This document shows positions 10,099-18,676 of a stretch of DNA of 28,704 nucleotides, piece by piece. This stretch comes from Russula earlei (taxonomy: Eukaryota; Basidiomycota; Agaricomycetes; Russulales; Russulaceae): positions 1 through 28,704 of the forward strand of contig JAGFNK010000635.1 in assembly GCA_025769875.1 (NCBI GenBank), written 5' to 3'. Position numbers and translations under genes: made by a program. The first letter of the stretch is position 1, and each line of letters begins with the position of its first letter. Below the pieces are notes generated by a model that was given only the letters and a program-made list of their open reading frames with translations, was not told the origin of the DNA and searched no databases.

Positions 10099-10755
10099 TC
10101 AAGGAAGCGTGTGGACGATGAAGCGGCGCGCATGGACGTGATGGTGAAGGCGGCGGCAGCTGCAGGCGATAAAGACGAGACGGAGGCAGGTGTGGAGGAG
10201 TGAAACAACAGCGCGCGGGGCTGCGATGGCGGTGGATGATAATGCAAGGTGTGCGTGTGCGGATGCGGTCGGTACTTGGTGCGGTGCTGATGTGGGTGTG
10301 GGCGCTCGGACTTGGGCGTGCTGCTGAACTGAAACTTGGGCTGGCGGCTGAAATGGGACTCGGGCTGGCGCTGGTGCTGGTGCTGGTGCTGGTGCTGGTG
10401 CTGGTGCTGGTGCTGGTGCTGGTGCTGGTGCTGGTGCTGGTGCTGGTGCTGGTGCTGGTGCTGGTGCTGGTGCTTGGGCATACTGCTGGACTGGTGCTTG
10501 GTACGGCGCGTGGTGATGGCGTGGGATGCACTGTAAGAGTTCGTAGATGGAGAGCGGGCGTGGGTGCGGAACGCGAGGAGCTAGGAGCGAGGGGCCTGAG
10601 GACGGGGCAGTAAACTTGAGTCTCGATGTGAGGGCACGGGTTTGCAATGGGCTGGAGGAAGTGGCTTGGACTCGCGCGCGGGAACTTGCTCGTGAGGGGC
10701 GAGGGTTGCAGGGGGCAACCTGGAGCCAAGGGTTTGAAAGGGATCTTGAGAACAC
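10099..10755 (-). CDS. Possible leader ORF of Y with a Pro-Ala repeat
   Basis: A 218-codon frame upstream of gag, in a different frame. It has a Pro/Ser/Arg-rich start, an uninterrupted (Pro-Ala)n run from the hexanucleotide array at 10371-10472, and a Gln/Pro/Ala-rich end. No domain is recognised. It could be translated, could be a 5' part of gag joined by splicing or frameshifting, or could be chance in GC-rich DNA. Other minus-strand frames are open across the same stretch (9866-10879 and 10092-10481), which weakens the coding case. Confidence 0.3.
   Translation of the reverse strand: MFSRSLSNPWLQVAPCNPRPSRASSRARVQATSSSPLQTRALTSRLKFTAPSSGPSLLAPRVPHPRPLSIYELLQCIPRHHHAPYQAPVQQYAQAPAPAPAPAPAPAPAPAPAPAPAPAPAPAPAPAPAPARVPFQPPAQVSVQQHAQVRAPTPTSAPHQVPTASAHAHLALSSTAIAAPRAVVSLLHTCLRLVFIACSCRRLHHHVHARRFIVHTLP
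10371..10472. repeat. Hexanucleotide array (CTGGTG)17
   Basis: Seventeen perfect copies of CTGGTG (minus strand CACCAG). It reads as Pro-Ala, Gln-His or Ser-Thr repeats on the minus strand depending on frame. Confidence 0.95.
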
Positions 10756-10771
10756 TTGGATCTTCAGTCAG

Positions 10772-10790
10772 CCTCACTGGGGCAGCCAGT
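10772..10790 (-). promoter_or_regulatory. Candidate primer binding site of Y
   Basis: Immediately inside the 5' LTR the minus strand reads ACTGGCTGCCCCAGTGAGG. TGG at +3 is the usual first triplet complementary to the CCA end of a tRNA. I cannot name the tRNA without a search. Confidence 0.4.
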
Positions 10791-11499
10791 TGTAGCGCGT
10801 CCGGTGACGTGCGAGTGAGATCATAAGGCTGACCGGTCCAAGCAGAAAGAGTAGAGGAGGGGGGGGAGAGGAGGAACAAGTGGTCGCGCGCAGTCGTTCT
10901 TGTTCAGGCAGAGGTGGACAGATGAGGGGGAAAAGATTCTGATTCCACTGGACTTCTTCTTTTTTACTACAAGGTAGCTAGGTGTTTTATATACAAGAAG
11001 GGGAGTAGTAAGAGGGGGGCATGTAATGAAAGGAAATGAGATGATGAAAGGAAGTAGAGTCTTGAAAGGCAATCGAGACCGGGTGAGGCGGTCTAGGTGA
11101 TCATGAAAGGCTCGACGCGGAAACGCGTCGCGTGTGCCGGAGCGTGGGGTGCGTGCGCGTATGGCGATGGGTGGGCGATGCGGTCGTCCGGGTCTTGACG
11201 TCGGGTGTGAGGTGGTAGGCGTGCTCGTGAGGTCGGTGCATGGTCGGTGGCAAGGGCTGCAATGCGGTCGGTGGCAGACAGCCTGGCACGCAATCGTGTC
11301 TTGTGAGCGTTTGGCATACGCGTGGTTGGTAGAAAGGGCTTGAAGTTGGGCACAAGAGAGGTCGCGGGTGTGTGCGTGTGTGTGTGCAGCTGTTGGCAAG
11401 GGATGAAAGCGAGCTGAGGCAAGGGAGAGGATAGGTGTCACGTCGTGTCGCGTCGCGTTTCCGCATGTGATTTCGTGGCCAGCCATAATCCTCCTTACA
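10791..11499 (-). repeat. Y 5' LTR
   Basis: TGTAGCGCGTCC... to ...CCTCCTTACA on plus, with the minus-strand TATA box near 10983-10996. It abuts the Z' sequence CCGTTCGCGC at 11500. Confidence 0.88.
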
Positions 11500-11503
11500 C
11501 CGT

Positions 11504-12386
11504 TCGCGCACTCTCGCCCACATCTGCTGCTGACACCTGCAGTGGAGACGACCCCGCCACCGCTGCTGCAAGACAACAGATCCCACCCCCACGCAAGCCG
11601 CCCCATGCATCCTCTTTCTCGAGTCCTCGCCACCTATGTCTCTATCTACGAACTCATGCTCACCGCCTACCCCTTCGCTCCTCGTCCATGCCTGCTGCCA
11701 CCACCTGCAATGGAGACGACCACACTGCCACCGCCACAAGACAACACCACCACCACGCAGCCACCATCTTGTCACCACCACCCTCGTCTCCATCGCCTCC
11801 GTTTCCCATCGCCCTCGCCTCTTCCATCATCGCCATCGCCGATCACTGCCTTTGTGTCTTCCGCAGCACAAGCAGCTGCGACCGCCACCTCAATTCAGAC
11901 GTGAAAGGCTCAAAACACTCGCATTCAGATGCTTGACCGAGGACGGTCAAAGTTTCAAGCCCCCAGGAGGTGTAAGGAAGATTATGGCTGGCCTCAAAAT
12001 CACATGTGAAAATGCGACACGACACGACATGAGACTGACACCTCAGCTCCCTTTCATCCCTTGCCACCTCCCTCTCGTTCCAGGCAGTCCACTGACCGCA
12101 CACCACAAGCCATCTTGCATGCGACATCAAGACCTCGATCACATCGCCCAGCCCTCGCCACCGATCATGTGCCCATGCACGCCTCGGCACACTAGACGTG
12201 TTCGGGTCTCAAGCCTTTCACGACCGCCTCAACTGTCTCAACCAGTCTTGATTCACTTTCATGCCATTCATCTCTAGTACCTCTCTCCTGTATATAAAAA
12301 CACCCTAGCTACTCTGTAGTAGAAAGAGTTCAGAATAGGACCCCTCTTTGCAACCCACTCCTCTCTGTCTGTGAAAAACAAGAAGG
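11504..12386 (+). pseudogene. Captured retroelement region and partial LTR in Z', part 2
   Basis: Inverse copy of about 3505-4386. It includes the diverged partial LTR, with a plus-strand TATA box CTGTATATAAAAAC near 12290-12303. Its left edge meets the right LTR of Y at 11499/11500. Open frames 11445-11936 and 11636-12277 are stop-poor, low-complexity or LTR-derived and are not called as genes. Confidence 0.65.
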
Positions 12387-12794
12387 ATGGTCAGAAACGA
12401 GAGGCGAGAGGGGTGATGAGTGGCTGGCCGCAACTCCAATTGCACTGGAAACAACGTTGCACACCACAACACTTGAGTCAAAAACACTATGGGGCTGCCT
12501 CAAGACAGCCCATGGGTACAACATGAGGGAAAAATAATAGATATAGACCATGATTTTGAGTTGTAATTCATCTAATACACATGTGGAGGTGGCTTGAGTC
12601 CAGCTCCACCAATTCTCACTCAAATCTTATGAAAACAATGGGGCTGCCTAGCCCTCATTCAGGCAATTCAGGGACAATGATTTTTATATGAATTGAAGCT
12701 GTTTTGAGGGAGATATTCATCCTGCATGTTTGAGGGGGTTTCTGCACCGATTTGGGTGGAATTCAAGCTCCGCCAAGTGCGCTGAAAACAGCAA
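12387..12794 (-). repeat. 408-bp TIR, right end of Z'
   Basis: Fourth copy. It ends GCTGAAAACAGCAA, followed by TA and the AT-rich TAATTATAATTA at which the Harbinger element starts. Confidence 0.85.
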
Positions 12795-12806
12795 TAATTA
12801 TAATTA
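12795..12806. repeat. 12-bp palindrome flanking the Harbinger element, left copy
   Basis: TAATTATAATTA, repeated identically at 16775-16786. It is its own reverse complement, so it may be either a target repeat or an extension of the TIR. Confidence 0.8.
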
Positions 12807-12854
12807 TGAGCTCTTTCCCACCAGATTTGCAAATTCACTTGTTGTAATTGCATA
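12807..12854 (+). repeat. Harbinger left TIR
   Basis: 48 bp from TGAGCTCTTTCC to GTAATTGCATA. One mismatch (A versus G at base 31) with the right TIR. Confidence 0.9.
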
Positions 12855-13038
12855 TTTGCATGTGTGAAGTCAGATGTCCGCATACTCGGAGTTGACTCGG
12901 GAGTCGGTACTTGGCTTTGTTCGGGACTTTCCCTCTGTTGTCTTTTTCCATGTATGCATGGTGTGCGTTTTTCTCTTGCCTTCTTTTTTTAATCCCCTCC
13001 TCCCTCCATACCTCCTTTGTTCGGTACCCCCATCATAC

Positions 13039-14221
13039 ATGCAGACCCGCTCAGCCTCTGATTCTTCTGTGGGAGAAAGTCAAGCAGATGGTAACGCCAC
13101 ATGGACAACTAAGGATGAAGTGGCCTTTTTAGATTTCCTTTTGGAGCATAGGGACAAAATGACCTCCAACTCTATGTTCAAGGACCACATCTTCAACGAC
13201 ACAGCCTCTCAGATCAACCCCCTTCGTGAGAAGGGTGGCGTCAAGACTGGGAGCACATGCAAAACAAAATTGAACAGGGTGCTGTATCGTCCACTTCATC
13301 CCTTCCCTCAACGCTGATGCTGTCCAACAGTTGAAGACTGAATACAGTATCATCTCCTTCCTCAAGCTACAGTCTGGGTTTCCCTGGGATGATGAGAAAG
13401 GAGTGGATGTAGGGTTAGAAATGGAGGGGCAGTGGGCTGATTTAGTCAAGGTGTGTGTATAACTCCTGCTTCTTTAACAACATCTGACCTTAGCAGAAAA
13501 AACCAAGTGCCAAGAAGTACCACAACAAGGGCTGGTCACATTGTGAGGCTATGGAGTCTCTCGTTGGATCGAAATCCAAAGGCAAAAGTGCCTATTGGGG
13601 TACACAGAAAACACTTCGTGCAGATTCAGATCCTCCATCCCAGTCAACTTCTCATCTGTCCCCCAACTCATTCGGATCTCAATTTGATGGTGGTGCATTT
13701 CTCATCAACTTCACTATTGAATGCCTCTCCTCTCACCCTGCTTCTCAGTTCGGAAGCATAGATCTGATCACGTCTCCATAAGTGAAATGTCAAGCAAAAA
13801 ACAAAGGACCAACACTGCGGCATCTGCTGTCGTTGGTATGTCAGCGGTCATGAACAGGGTCATTGAGTCCTTTGACTCGACTGTGCAAGCTCTCAACGAA
13901 CCCAAGCCCAAGCCCGCCCTTGAAGCTGCACCCTCACTTGATGAACAACTTGGGAATGCGTCTATGGGTGCTGTTGTACCTGTGCTTATGACAGTTCCTG
14001 AGCATGCGTGTCGGTCGCTGGCAGTCAAAACCCTTGCCACTGATATCAAGGATGGTCACTGGCTGCCAATGGGCAACATTGTCCCAGCACTCAGCCTCCT
14101 CTCCAATGGCAATATTGCAGATGTTGATAGTTACCTCACACTTGGATTAGATAAGGATCCAGAATTGCGTGATCTTGCGCATCAATACATATGTAATATG
14201 TTAGCACAAACCAAATTGTAA
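13039..14221 (+). CDS. Harbinger Myb/SANT-like DNA-binding protein
   Basis: Accessory protein that would bind the transposon ends and assist the transposase in the nucleus. Four exons keep one frame: 13039-13278, 13331-13450, 13497-13692 (13689 is an alternative donor) and 13749-14221, about 342 aa. Residues about 17-80 form a Myb/SANT-like domain (ATWTTKDEVAFLDFLLEHRD, FNDTASQI, TCKTKLNR), continued by LKTEYSIISFLKLQSGFPWD and WSHCEAMESLVGSKSKGK. The C-terminal part (GHWLPMG, SLLSNGNIADVDSYLTL) resembles the tail of fungal Harbinger Myb-like proteins. The ATG at 13039 is chosen because the upstream extension to 12874 is hydrophobic and reads into the TIR-proximal DNA. Introns are 46-56 bp. 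I see no stop or frameshift. Confidence 0.8.
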
Positions 14222-14452
14222 TTGTAATTTCAAATGTCATGTTGTCATGTGTTATGTGTATGTAAAATCATTTGTCATTGATGGTATCATGTGGTCACAG
14301 GGTGGACTGAGTCCATCTATGCTGACTCAGTCTGCTTGGCGGCAAAGAAAAATTTTCAAAGTGTTGCGTTGTCCATCCCATCATTTCCCCCCCCAATGCC
14401 CAATCAATGACTGGTAAAGAAGCGACGCCAATGACTTGTGGTCCTCTTGCAT
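14222..14452. other. Spacer between the two Harbinger genes
   Basis: AT-rich 3' flank of the Myb-like gene (TAA at 14219-14221), with a run of eight C near 14387-14394. It is expected to hold the terminator of gene 1 and the promoter of gene 2, but I recognise no specific site. The minus-strand 87-codon frame here is not supported. Confidence 0.4.
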
Positions 14453-16608
14453 ATGTCAACTCTTGTATTGCTTTGCTGTGAAGCATATATACAACTCCTC
14501 CAAGCCATCTGTCCTTGTTGTATTCCATATCACACATCAGCATTAACTGGGGCTGCATGGGTTCATGAACTACTCACTGTGTCACGGTAACTAGCCATGT
14601 CAGTTCACAAGCATAAAGACAAGTCAATTATAGAGAGGTGTTCAAGAAATGGGCTGGTTCCCATGTATAAAGAGTAAGGATCCCTGCAGCGGTCAAAGTG
14701 TTTTATGCTAAACAGGTTATGGCCAATAGACCCTTCCTAGTATGACTTGGTCCGTTGAGAAGCTAGGGGAAGTTTATGATGGGATAGACTAGGGCTGGTT
14801 CCACTAGCTATATGTGTTCAAGTCCATTGGGGACTTTGAACAATGCAGAGAGAGTAGAGGAAGGTAGGTCTTAAAGGAGGAGAGCTCTTCTCAGGGGAGT
14901 GAAGAGAGACTCTTCAGAAAGGAAGGGAAAGGCGAAGAGTAGATGGTGGATGGTGTGTTGAGAGTTGATGAAATGGAGAGGTGGATGTGGTTTGAGGATT
15001 AGGAGCAAAGTGGGTTGCAGGCAAATATGTTGGACAAGAGTAGGTTGGATTCTACAAGAGACCAAGCTTAGGGCTTTGGTCACAAAGTACTGAGCTTATA
15101 TATACAGGAGAAGCGCAGCAATAGCTGTGCTTTGACTGTGCTACTAGTATAGTAGGAGTCATAATAAGTAGGAGTCATAGGAATGAGGCCATGAATGAGT
15201 CAGAACCAAATAACTGTGCTGCACAGTAGGTGTGCAGCATTGCACAGTCGAAACTAAGAAGTGAATATAAATGGAAAGAGAACCAAACAAAGGGAAAGTA
15301 ACAGCAATCCAGTGTTACCTGGACATGTATGGATCACATGATAATGCAGAAGGGATCACAAGATGTAAGAGATCACGAGACCAGTAAGCAAGGGGATGTA
15401 CGAAAGCAAGCAGTCCATAGCAAAAGATAAGAGGTAAACATAAAAGGAAAATGGTGTAACACACTGGCTATCCAGAGCGCATTCAGAGCGAGCTTGGAGT
15501 ACATAAACATGTCTTTGACACCCTCCGGCAGACCATCCGAAACCTCGGTGTTACCTCATCACGACATGTCCTAATTGAAGAACAAATCACCATCTTCCTC
15601 TATACTGCTGTTACAGGGCTGTCATCAACTCATGTCGGAGAGCGTTTCCAGTGGTCACCCCGCACCATTTCAAAGTATGTATCACTTGGGTTTCTTCACA
15701 CTTGTTCTGACAGGCAGTTAGGTATTTTAAAAAAATTCTTGGAGTTCTCTCAAGCCCCCCCTTCTATACCACATTTGTGCAGCTCCCTGACGCCAATTCG
15801 CCCCCTCACCCCTTTATCCGAAGTAACCCCAAGCTCTATCCATATCTCAAGGATGCCCTAGGCACTGTCAATGGCACACATATCAAGTGTTCTGCCACTG
15901 CTGACAAGCGTGACATGGCGAGGAACCACAAAGGAGTAATCACACAGAACTGCCTTGTGGCATGTTCTTTCAACCTCCGCTTCACCTATCTCCTGACTGG
16001 TTGGGAGGGTTCCACTGCTGATGTGACACTCTTCCTCGATGCACGACTTTCTGATTTTTTTATCCCAAGTGGAAAGTATTATCTTGGCGATGGAGGCTTT
16101 GCCTCATCAGATGTACTTCTCACCCCTTATCAAGGCGTGCGGTACCATCTCACCAAATGGGGTCACGCAAACACAAGGTAATGTTTCTCATCTCCTGAGT
16201 TTTCTCACTGACATTTGTCCCAGGCCACGCACGCATGAGGAGTTGTTCAATCTGTGTCATGCTCAAGCTCACAATGTCGTAGAACGCATCTTTGGAATCC
16301 TCAAGCAATGGTTCCAATTACTCGATTGTCCCCTTAACTATAACATGTCAATTCAGGCGCACATCCCAGCTGCGCTTGCAGCACTGCACAATTTTATTCG
16401 TGAGTATGATCCTAGGGATATTTCCACCTTTGATGATGTGGCTGAGCTCCACATGGGCTCTCAAGATGAGGAGGAGGCTGGTGAACTTGCTGAAGGTCCA
16501 GTGACACAGCATGAGAGAGAGAGAGCGAATTGCAGGCGAGACAGAATTGCTGGTGACATGTGGGAGCAATATGTGAGAATGAGAATTCGAAGGGCGCATG
16601 TTGACTAG
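14453..16608 (+). pseudogene. Harbinger DDE transposase, split by a solo LTR, first catalytic Asp replaced
   Basis: DDE_Tnp_4-type transposase that would cut and paste the element. Parts: 14453-14579, then (after the solo LTR) 15467-15674, 15722-16177 and 16224-16608. Joined at the target duplication they give one frame of 391 codons. The N-terminus has IPYHTSALTGAAWVHELLTG and the helix-turn-helix-like region ERFQWSPRTISKYFKKIL. The catalytic core has GTVNGTHIKC (residue 162 is Asn, codon AAT at 15870-15872, where the family has Asp), YYLGDGGF (Asp 235) and HNVVERIFGILKQWF (Glu 284). Introns have GTATGT/GTAATG donors and TTAG/CCCAG acceptors. The Asn substitution would remove activity even before the LTR insertion. 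The C-terminus ends in Arg-rich MRIRRAHVD. Confidence 0.85.
14580..15461 (-). mobile_element. Solo LTR in the Harbinger transposase gene
   Basis: 882 bp starting TGTCACGGTAAC and ending GGTGTAACA, flanked by a perfect 5-bp TSD CACTG (14575-14579 and 15462-15466). A TATA box on the minus strand (CTGTATATATAAGC, about 15096-15109) gives the orientation. No internal retroelement sequence remains, so it is a solo LTR left by recombination of a full element. Removing LTR plus one CACTG restores the transposase codons for ELLTGYPERIQ. Confidence 0.88.
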
Positions 16609-16726
16609 CATAGAATTTCATGTATGTACAAACTATGCCCTCCATATCACCATCTGGCCGACACGATGTAGAAATATTTTTTTTACAAATCATGTGTTAC
16701 CTCATGTGAATATGCACCCACGCGAT
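16609..16726 (+). other. Harbinger 3' untranslated region
   Basis: AT-rich stretch from the transposase stop to the right TIR. It contains a run of Ts near 16677-16684. No further gene. Confidence 0.45.
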
Positions 16727-16774
16727 TATGCAATTACAACAAGCGAATTTGCAAATCTGGTGGGAAAGAGCTCA
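16727..16774 (-). repeat. Harbinger right TIR
   Basis: Inverse of 12807-12854, ending GGTGGGAAAGAGCTCA. Confidence 0.9.
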
Positions 16775-16861
16775 TAATTATAATTAAAGAAATTATAATT
16801 AAAGAAACTCGTATTAGTTAATCAAGTTATCATTCATCATGCCTGTGACTCCTGTCACCCC
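16775..16861. repeat. AT-rich junction with a short tandem duplication
   Basis: Holds the right copy of TAATTATAATTA (16775-16786), overlapping a 15-bp tandem duplication (ATTATAATTAAAGAA). It includes the reverse complement of the palindrome centre 5662-5678, then about 60 bp of unassigned sequence before the satellite array. Confidence 0.6.
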
Positions 16862-17390
16862 CAGAAAATACCGAAATCCAAGTTCAAGTTCAAGATTCAA
16901 GAATTCTCAGTTGGTAAATGGGGCCTTAGGCTCTCATATTTTAGCTGCACCTAGATACAGTATATAATGTCCTATTGTACAAGTTTCAAGTCAATCTATT
17001 GAGAAATGGTTGAGATATGGCAGTTTGAAATTTCACACTCAGATCACACCCAAAAATTGAAACTTCAAGAATTAGACCCCAACTCTTGGGCTGCACCTAG
17101 ATACAGTACATGAGATCCCACTGTCAAAGTTTCAAGTCAATTGATTTAGAAACAGTTGAGATATGGCAGTTCAAAGTTTTGCACTCATGTCAGCACCTGA
17201 AAATCAACATGTCAAGAACTGGATATTAGGCTCCCATATTTTAGCTGCACCTAGATATAGTATATAAGGTTCTACTGTCAAAGTTTCAAGGCAATCTGTT
17301 CAGAAACTGTTGAGATATAGCAGTTTTAATTTTGCACTTGAAATGACATCCAAAAATGGCAAGTGCAAGGTCACATGAAAACGACAGTAA
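16862..17390 (+). repeat. Satellite array, left arm: about 3.5 units of a ~150-bp repeat
   Basis: Marker motif GCTGCACCTAGATA recurs at 16944, 17090 and 17244 (spacing 146 and 154). Each unit also contains AAAGTTTCAAGTCAAT-like, GTTGAGATATGGCAGTT and CACCCAAAAATTGAAAC-like blocks. Two unit types alternate: one reading CATATTTTAGCTGCACC, the other AACTCTTGGGCTGCACC, so the true period is about 300 bp. The inner edge is GACAGTAA at 17390. The outer edge is fuzzy. Confidence 0.85.
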
Positions 17391-17837
17391 CATGACTGGG
17401 CTGTGATTACATCAGACTGCCCAAAGCAGTGGTAATCTCAACAAAACTCACCAAATGTGCCCTGCAAACTCAATTGATGCTGTGGTATGTCTTCTCTGCT
17501 GTAGGGAAATGGGATAGGGCTTAACCAAGTGCCTCCACAGAATGTTGATTATGAAAACAGCAACAAGGTCAAGCAGGAAGAGGGTGTTCTGTCCATCGTC
17601 TGCATAAAGGCACAATCTTGCAATGTACATGCACACTCCACACACAGCCTACTTCCTACTGACTCAATCCCTCTTTTCAGGAAGAATCTGATGCCAAAGT
17701 GTACTCCATCATCATGGCTGCCAAGGCACAAGTGCTTCAGGCTTTTGGAAACTGCATCTCCTGTCCACCTCTTCCAATGCTGGCAACACCACTACTGCCA
17801 CTGCCACCATCCCTGCCACCAGCACCAGCACCAGCAC
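17391..17837. other. Unassigned stretch left of the first solo LTR
   Basis: No recognisable family. There is an open plus-strand frame 17480-17700 (contains NVDYENSNKVKQEEG) and a possible intron (GTACATGC at about 17623 to TTTTCAG at 17681), followed by a Ser/Thr- or Pro/Ala-rich frame to the LTR at 17843. A Ser/Thr-rich frame continues across the LTR if LTR and one TSD are removed (to TVVPVAPAPTRQRYIHPSDY after 18672). This suggests an old gene or Helitron-carried exon, identity unknown. Confidence 0.35.
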
Positions 17838-17842
17838 CACTG

Positions 17843-18671
17843 TGTTACGAACCAAGGCCAGGCCCTGACCACAGATGGTCCTATTTCACTCAAGAAAGAC
17901 CTCTCTCATTTTGCATTACCAACTCCCTTCCATTTTCTGGGCTATCCCCCCTGCAGTGCAAGATATCGCTATTGCAAAGGCACTATAACACGACCAGGCA
18001 CCCGTTTCCTAATCGGGTAATCATCGCGTGGCAGCCACATGGCCACCCAGCCACCAAGGACCCGAAACAGCGGCACAAACTCTTAGAAACTGTTGCATAA
18101 ATCATCTGACGTCATCCAGACTCCGATGACATCATAGCTGACTGAGCGACTCCACAGTGACCTCATAGGCTCACTAAGCACTCCACAATGACATCATAAT
18201 GATGTCATCGCTCCACAATGATCAGTAATGCGCTCAGTAAGCCTGAAACTTGACACAAGCAAGTTTATGCCTCTGTAGTCCTATTGGATGGTACCAAAGA
18301 GTCTAGAATAGTCCCAAGTCTTTGTAATCGACCCTGTACACTGTATATAAGCCCCAATGAAGCATGGCAGTCGTCAGACTGTCCATTTGTGATACTCTCA
18401 TCTTCCTGGGTACTCCCCTGCGACCGCTCAGTTTAAAGACTTCCCTCGCCTCCAAGGTACTCTTCAACGACCGCCTTGTTTAAAGCCCTCTCGCTGCACT
18501 GGCCTCTGCTCTTCGCCTCTGCCTCCTGCAACACCTACCAGTCCCCATCTGGTACCTCCTCGTCGTTTGGCTCGTCCTCCTGTTCAACGCCGCCTTCACC
18601 GCGTACCATCTGTTCCGACCCTTGCCCACCTGCTCCTGAGTCCTTAGTGATCAGCAGTACGTGTCTTGACA
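17843..18671 (+). mobile_element. Solo LTR, plus orientation
   Basis: 829 bp, TGTTACGAACCAAGG... to ...CGTGTCTTGACA, with perfect TSD CACTG (17838-17842 and 18672-18676). TATA box CTGTATATAAGCCCC near 18341-18355. Same family as 20733-21566 but in the opposite orientation. Fungal Gypsy-type LTRs often begin TGTTACG; the superfamily cannot be proved without internal sequence. Frames 17699-18100 and 18476-18679 are inside the LTR and not called. Confidence 0.88.
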
Positions 18672-18676
18672 CACTG

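Larger units (their letters stand above)
6997..11499 (-). mobile_element. Element Y: gag-only LTR retroelement (TR-GAG-like), full length
   Basis: A 4.5-kb element with direct repeats of 707 and 709 bp (6997-7703 and 10791-11499), beginning TG and ending CA. Coding sense is minus, so 10791-11499 is the 5' LTR. Flanks are CCAT (6993-6996) and CCGT (11500-11503). The opposite palindrome arm retains the unoccupied site, ATCCGTTCG on its minus strand (4384-4392), so the target duplication is CCGT(T) with one C-to-T-type change at a CpG. The interior encodes a gag-like protein but I find no protease, reverse transcriptase, RNase H or integrase. By established classification this fits non-autonomous LTR elements that retain gag. 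The two LTRs differ at roughly 20 positions by eye, nearly all transitions. Confidence 0.85.
5679..12794. mobile_element. Unit Z': inverted copy of Z, interrupted by element Y
   Basis: Z' is the reverse complement of Z in two pieces, 5679-6996 and 11500-12794, totalling about 2.6 kb once Y is removed. It has the same 408-bp TIRs (5679-6086 and 12387-12794), TA outside both ends, and the same captured retroelement interior in the opposite orientation. Z and Z' together form a palindrome with arms of about 2.57 kb. Small differences (for example at 6301-6350, where a segment of about 50 bp is duplicated) show that the arms are not identical. Confidence 0.8.
12807..16774 (+). mobile_element. PIF/Harbinger DNA transposon with Myb-like and DDE genes
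   Basis: A 3.97-kb element with 48-bp TIRs (12807-12854 and 16727-16774), beginning TGAGCTCTTTCCCACCAG and matching except at one base. It carries both genes expected of the superfamily on the plus strand: a Myb/SANT-like protein (13039-14221) and a DDE transposase (14453-16608, split by a solo LTR). In this superfamily the Myb-like partner and the transposase cooperate in nuclear import and end binding. The usual 3-bp TSD cannot be read because both flanks are the palindrome TAATTATAATTA. Confidence 0.9.

Noticed and set aside
16862..17390. CRISPR-like array
   Set aside because: Units are ~150 bp with no short repeat/unique spacer alternation, and the genome is eukaryotic. It is a satellite array.
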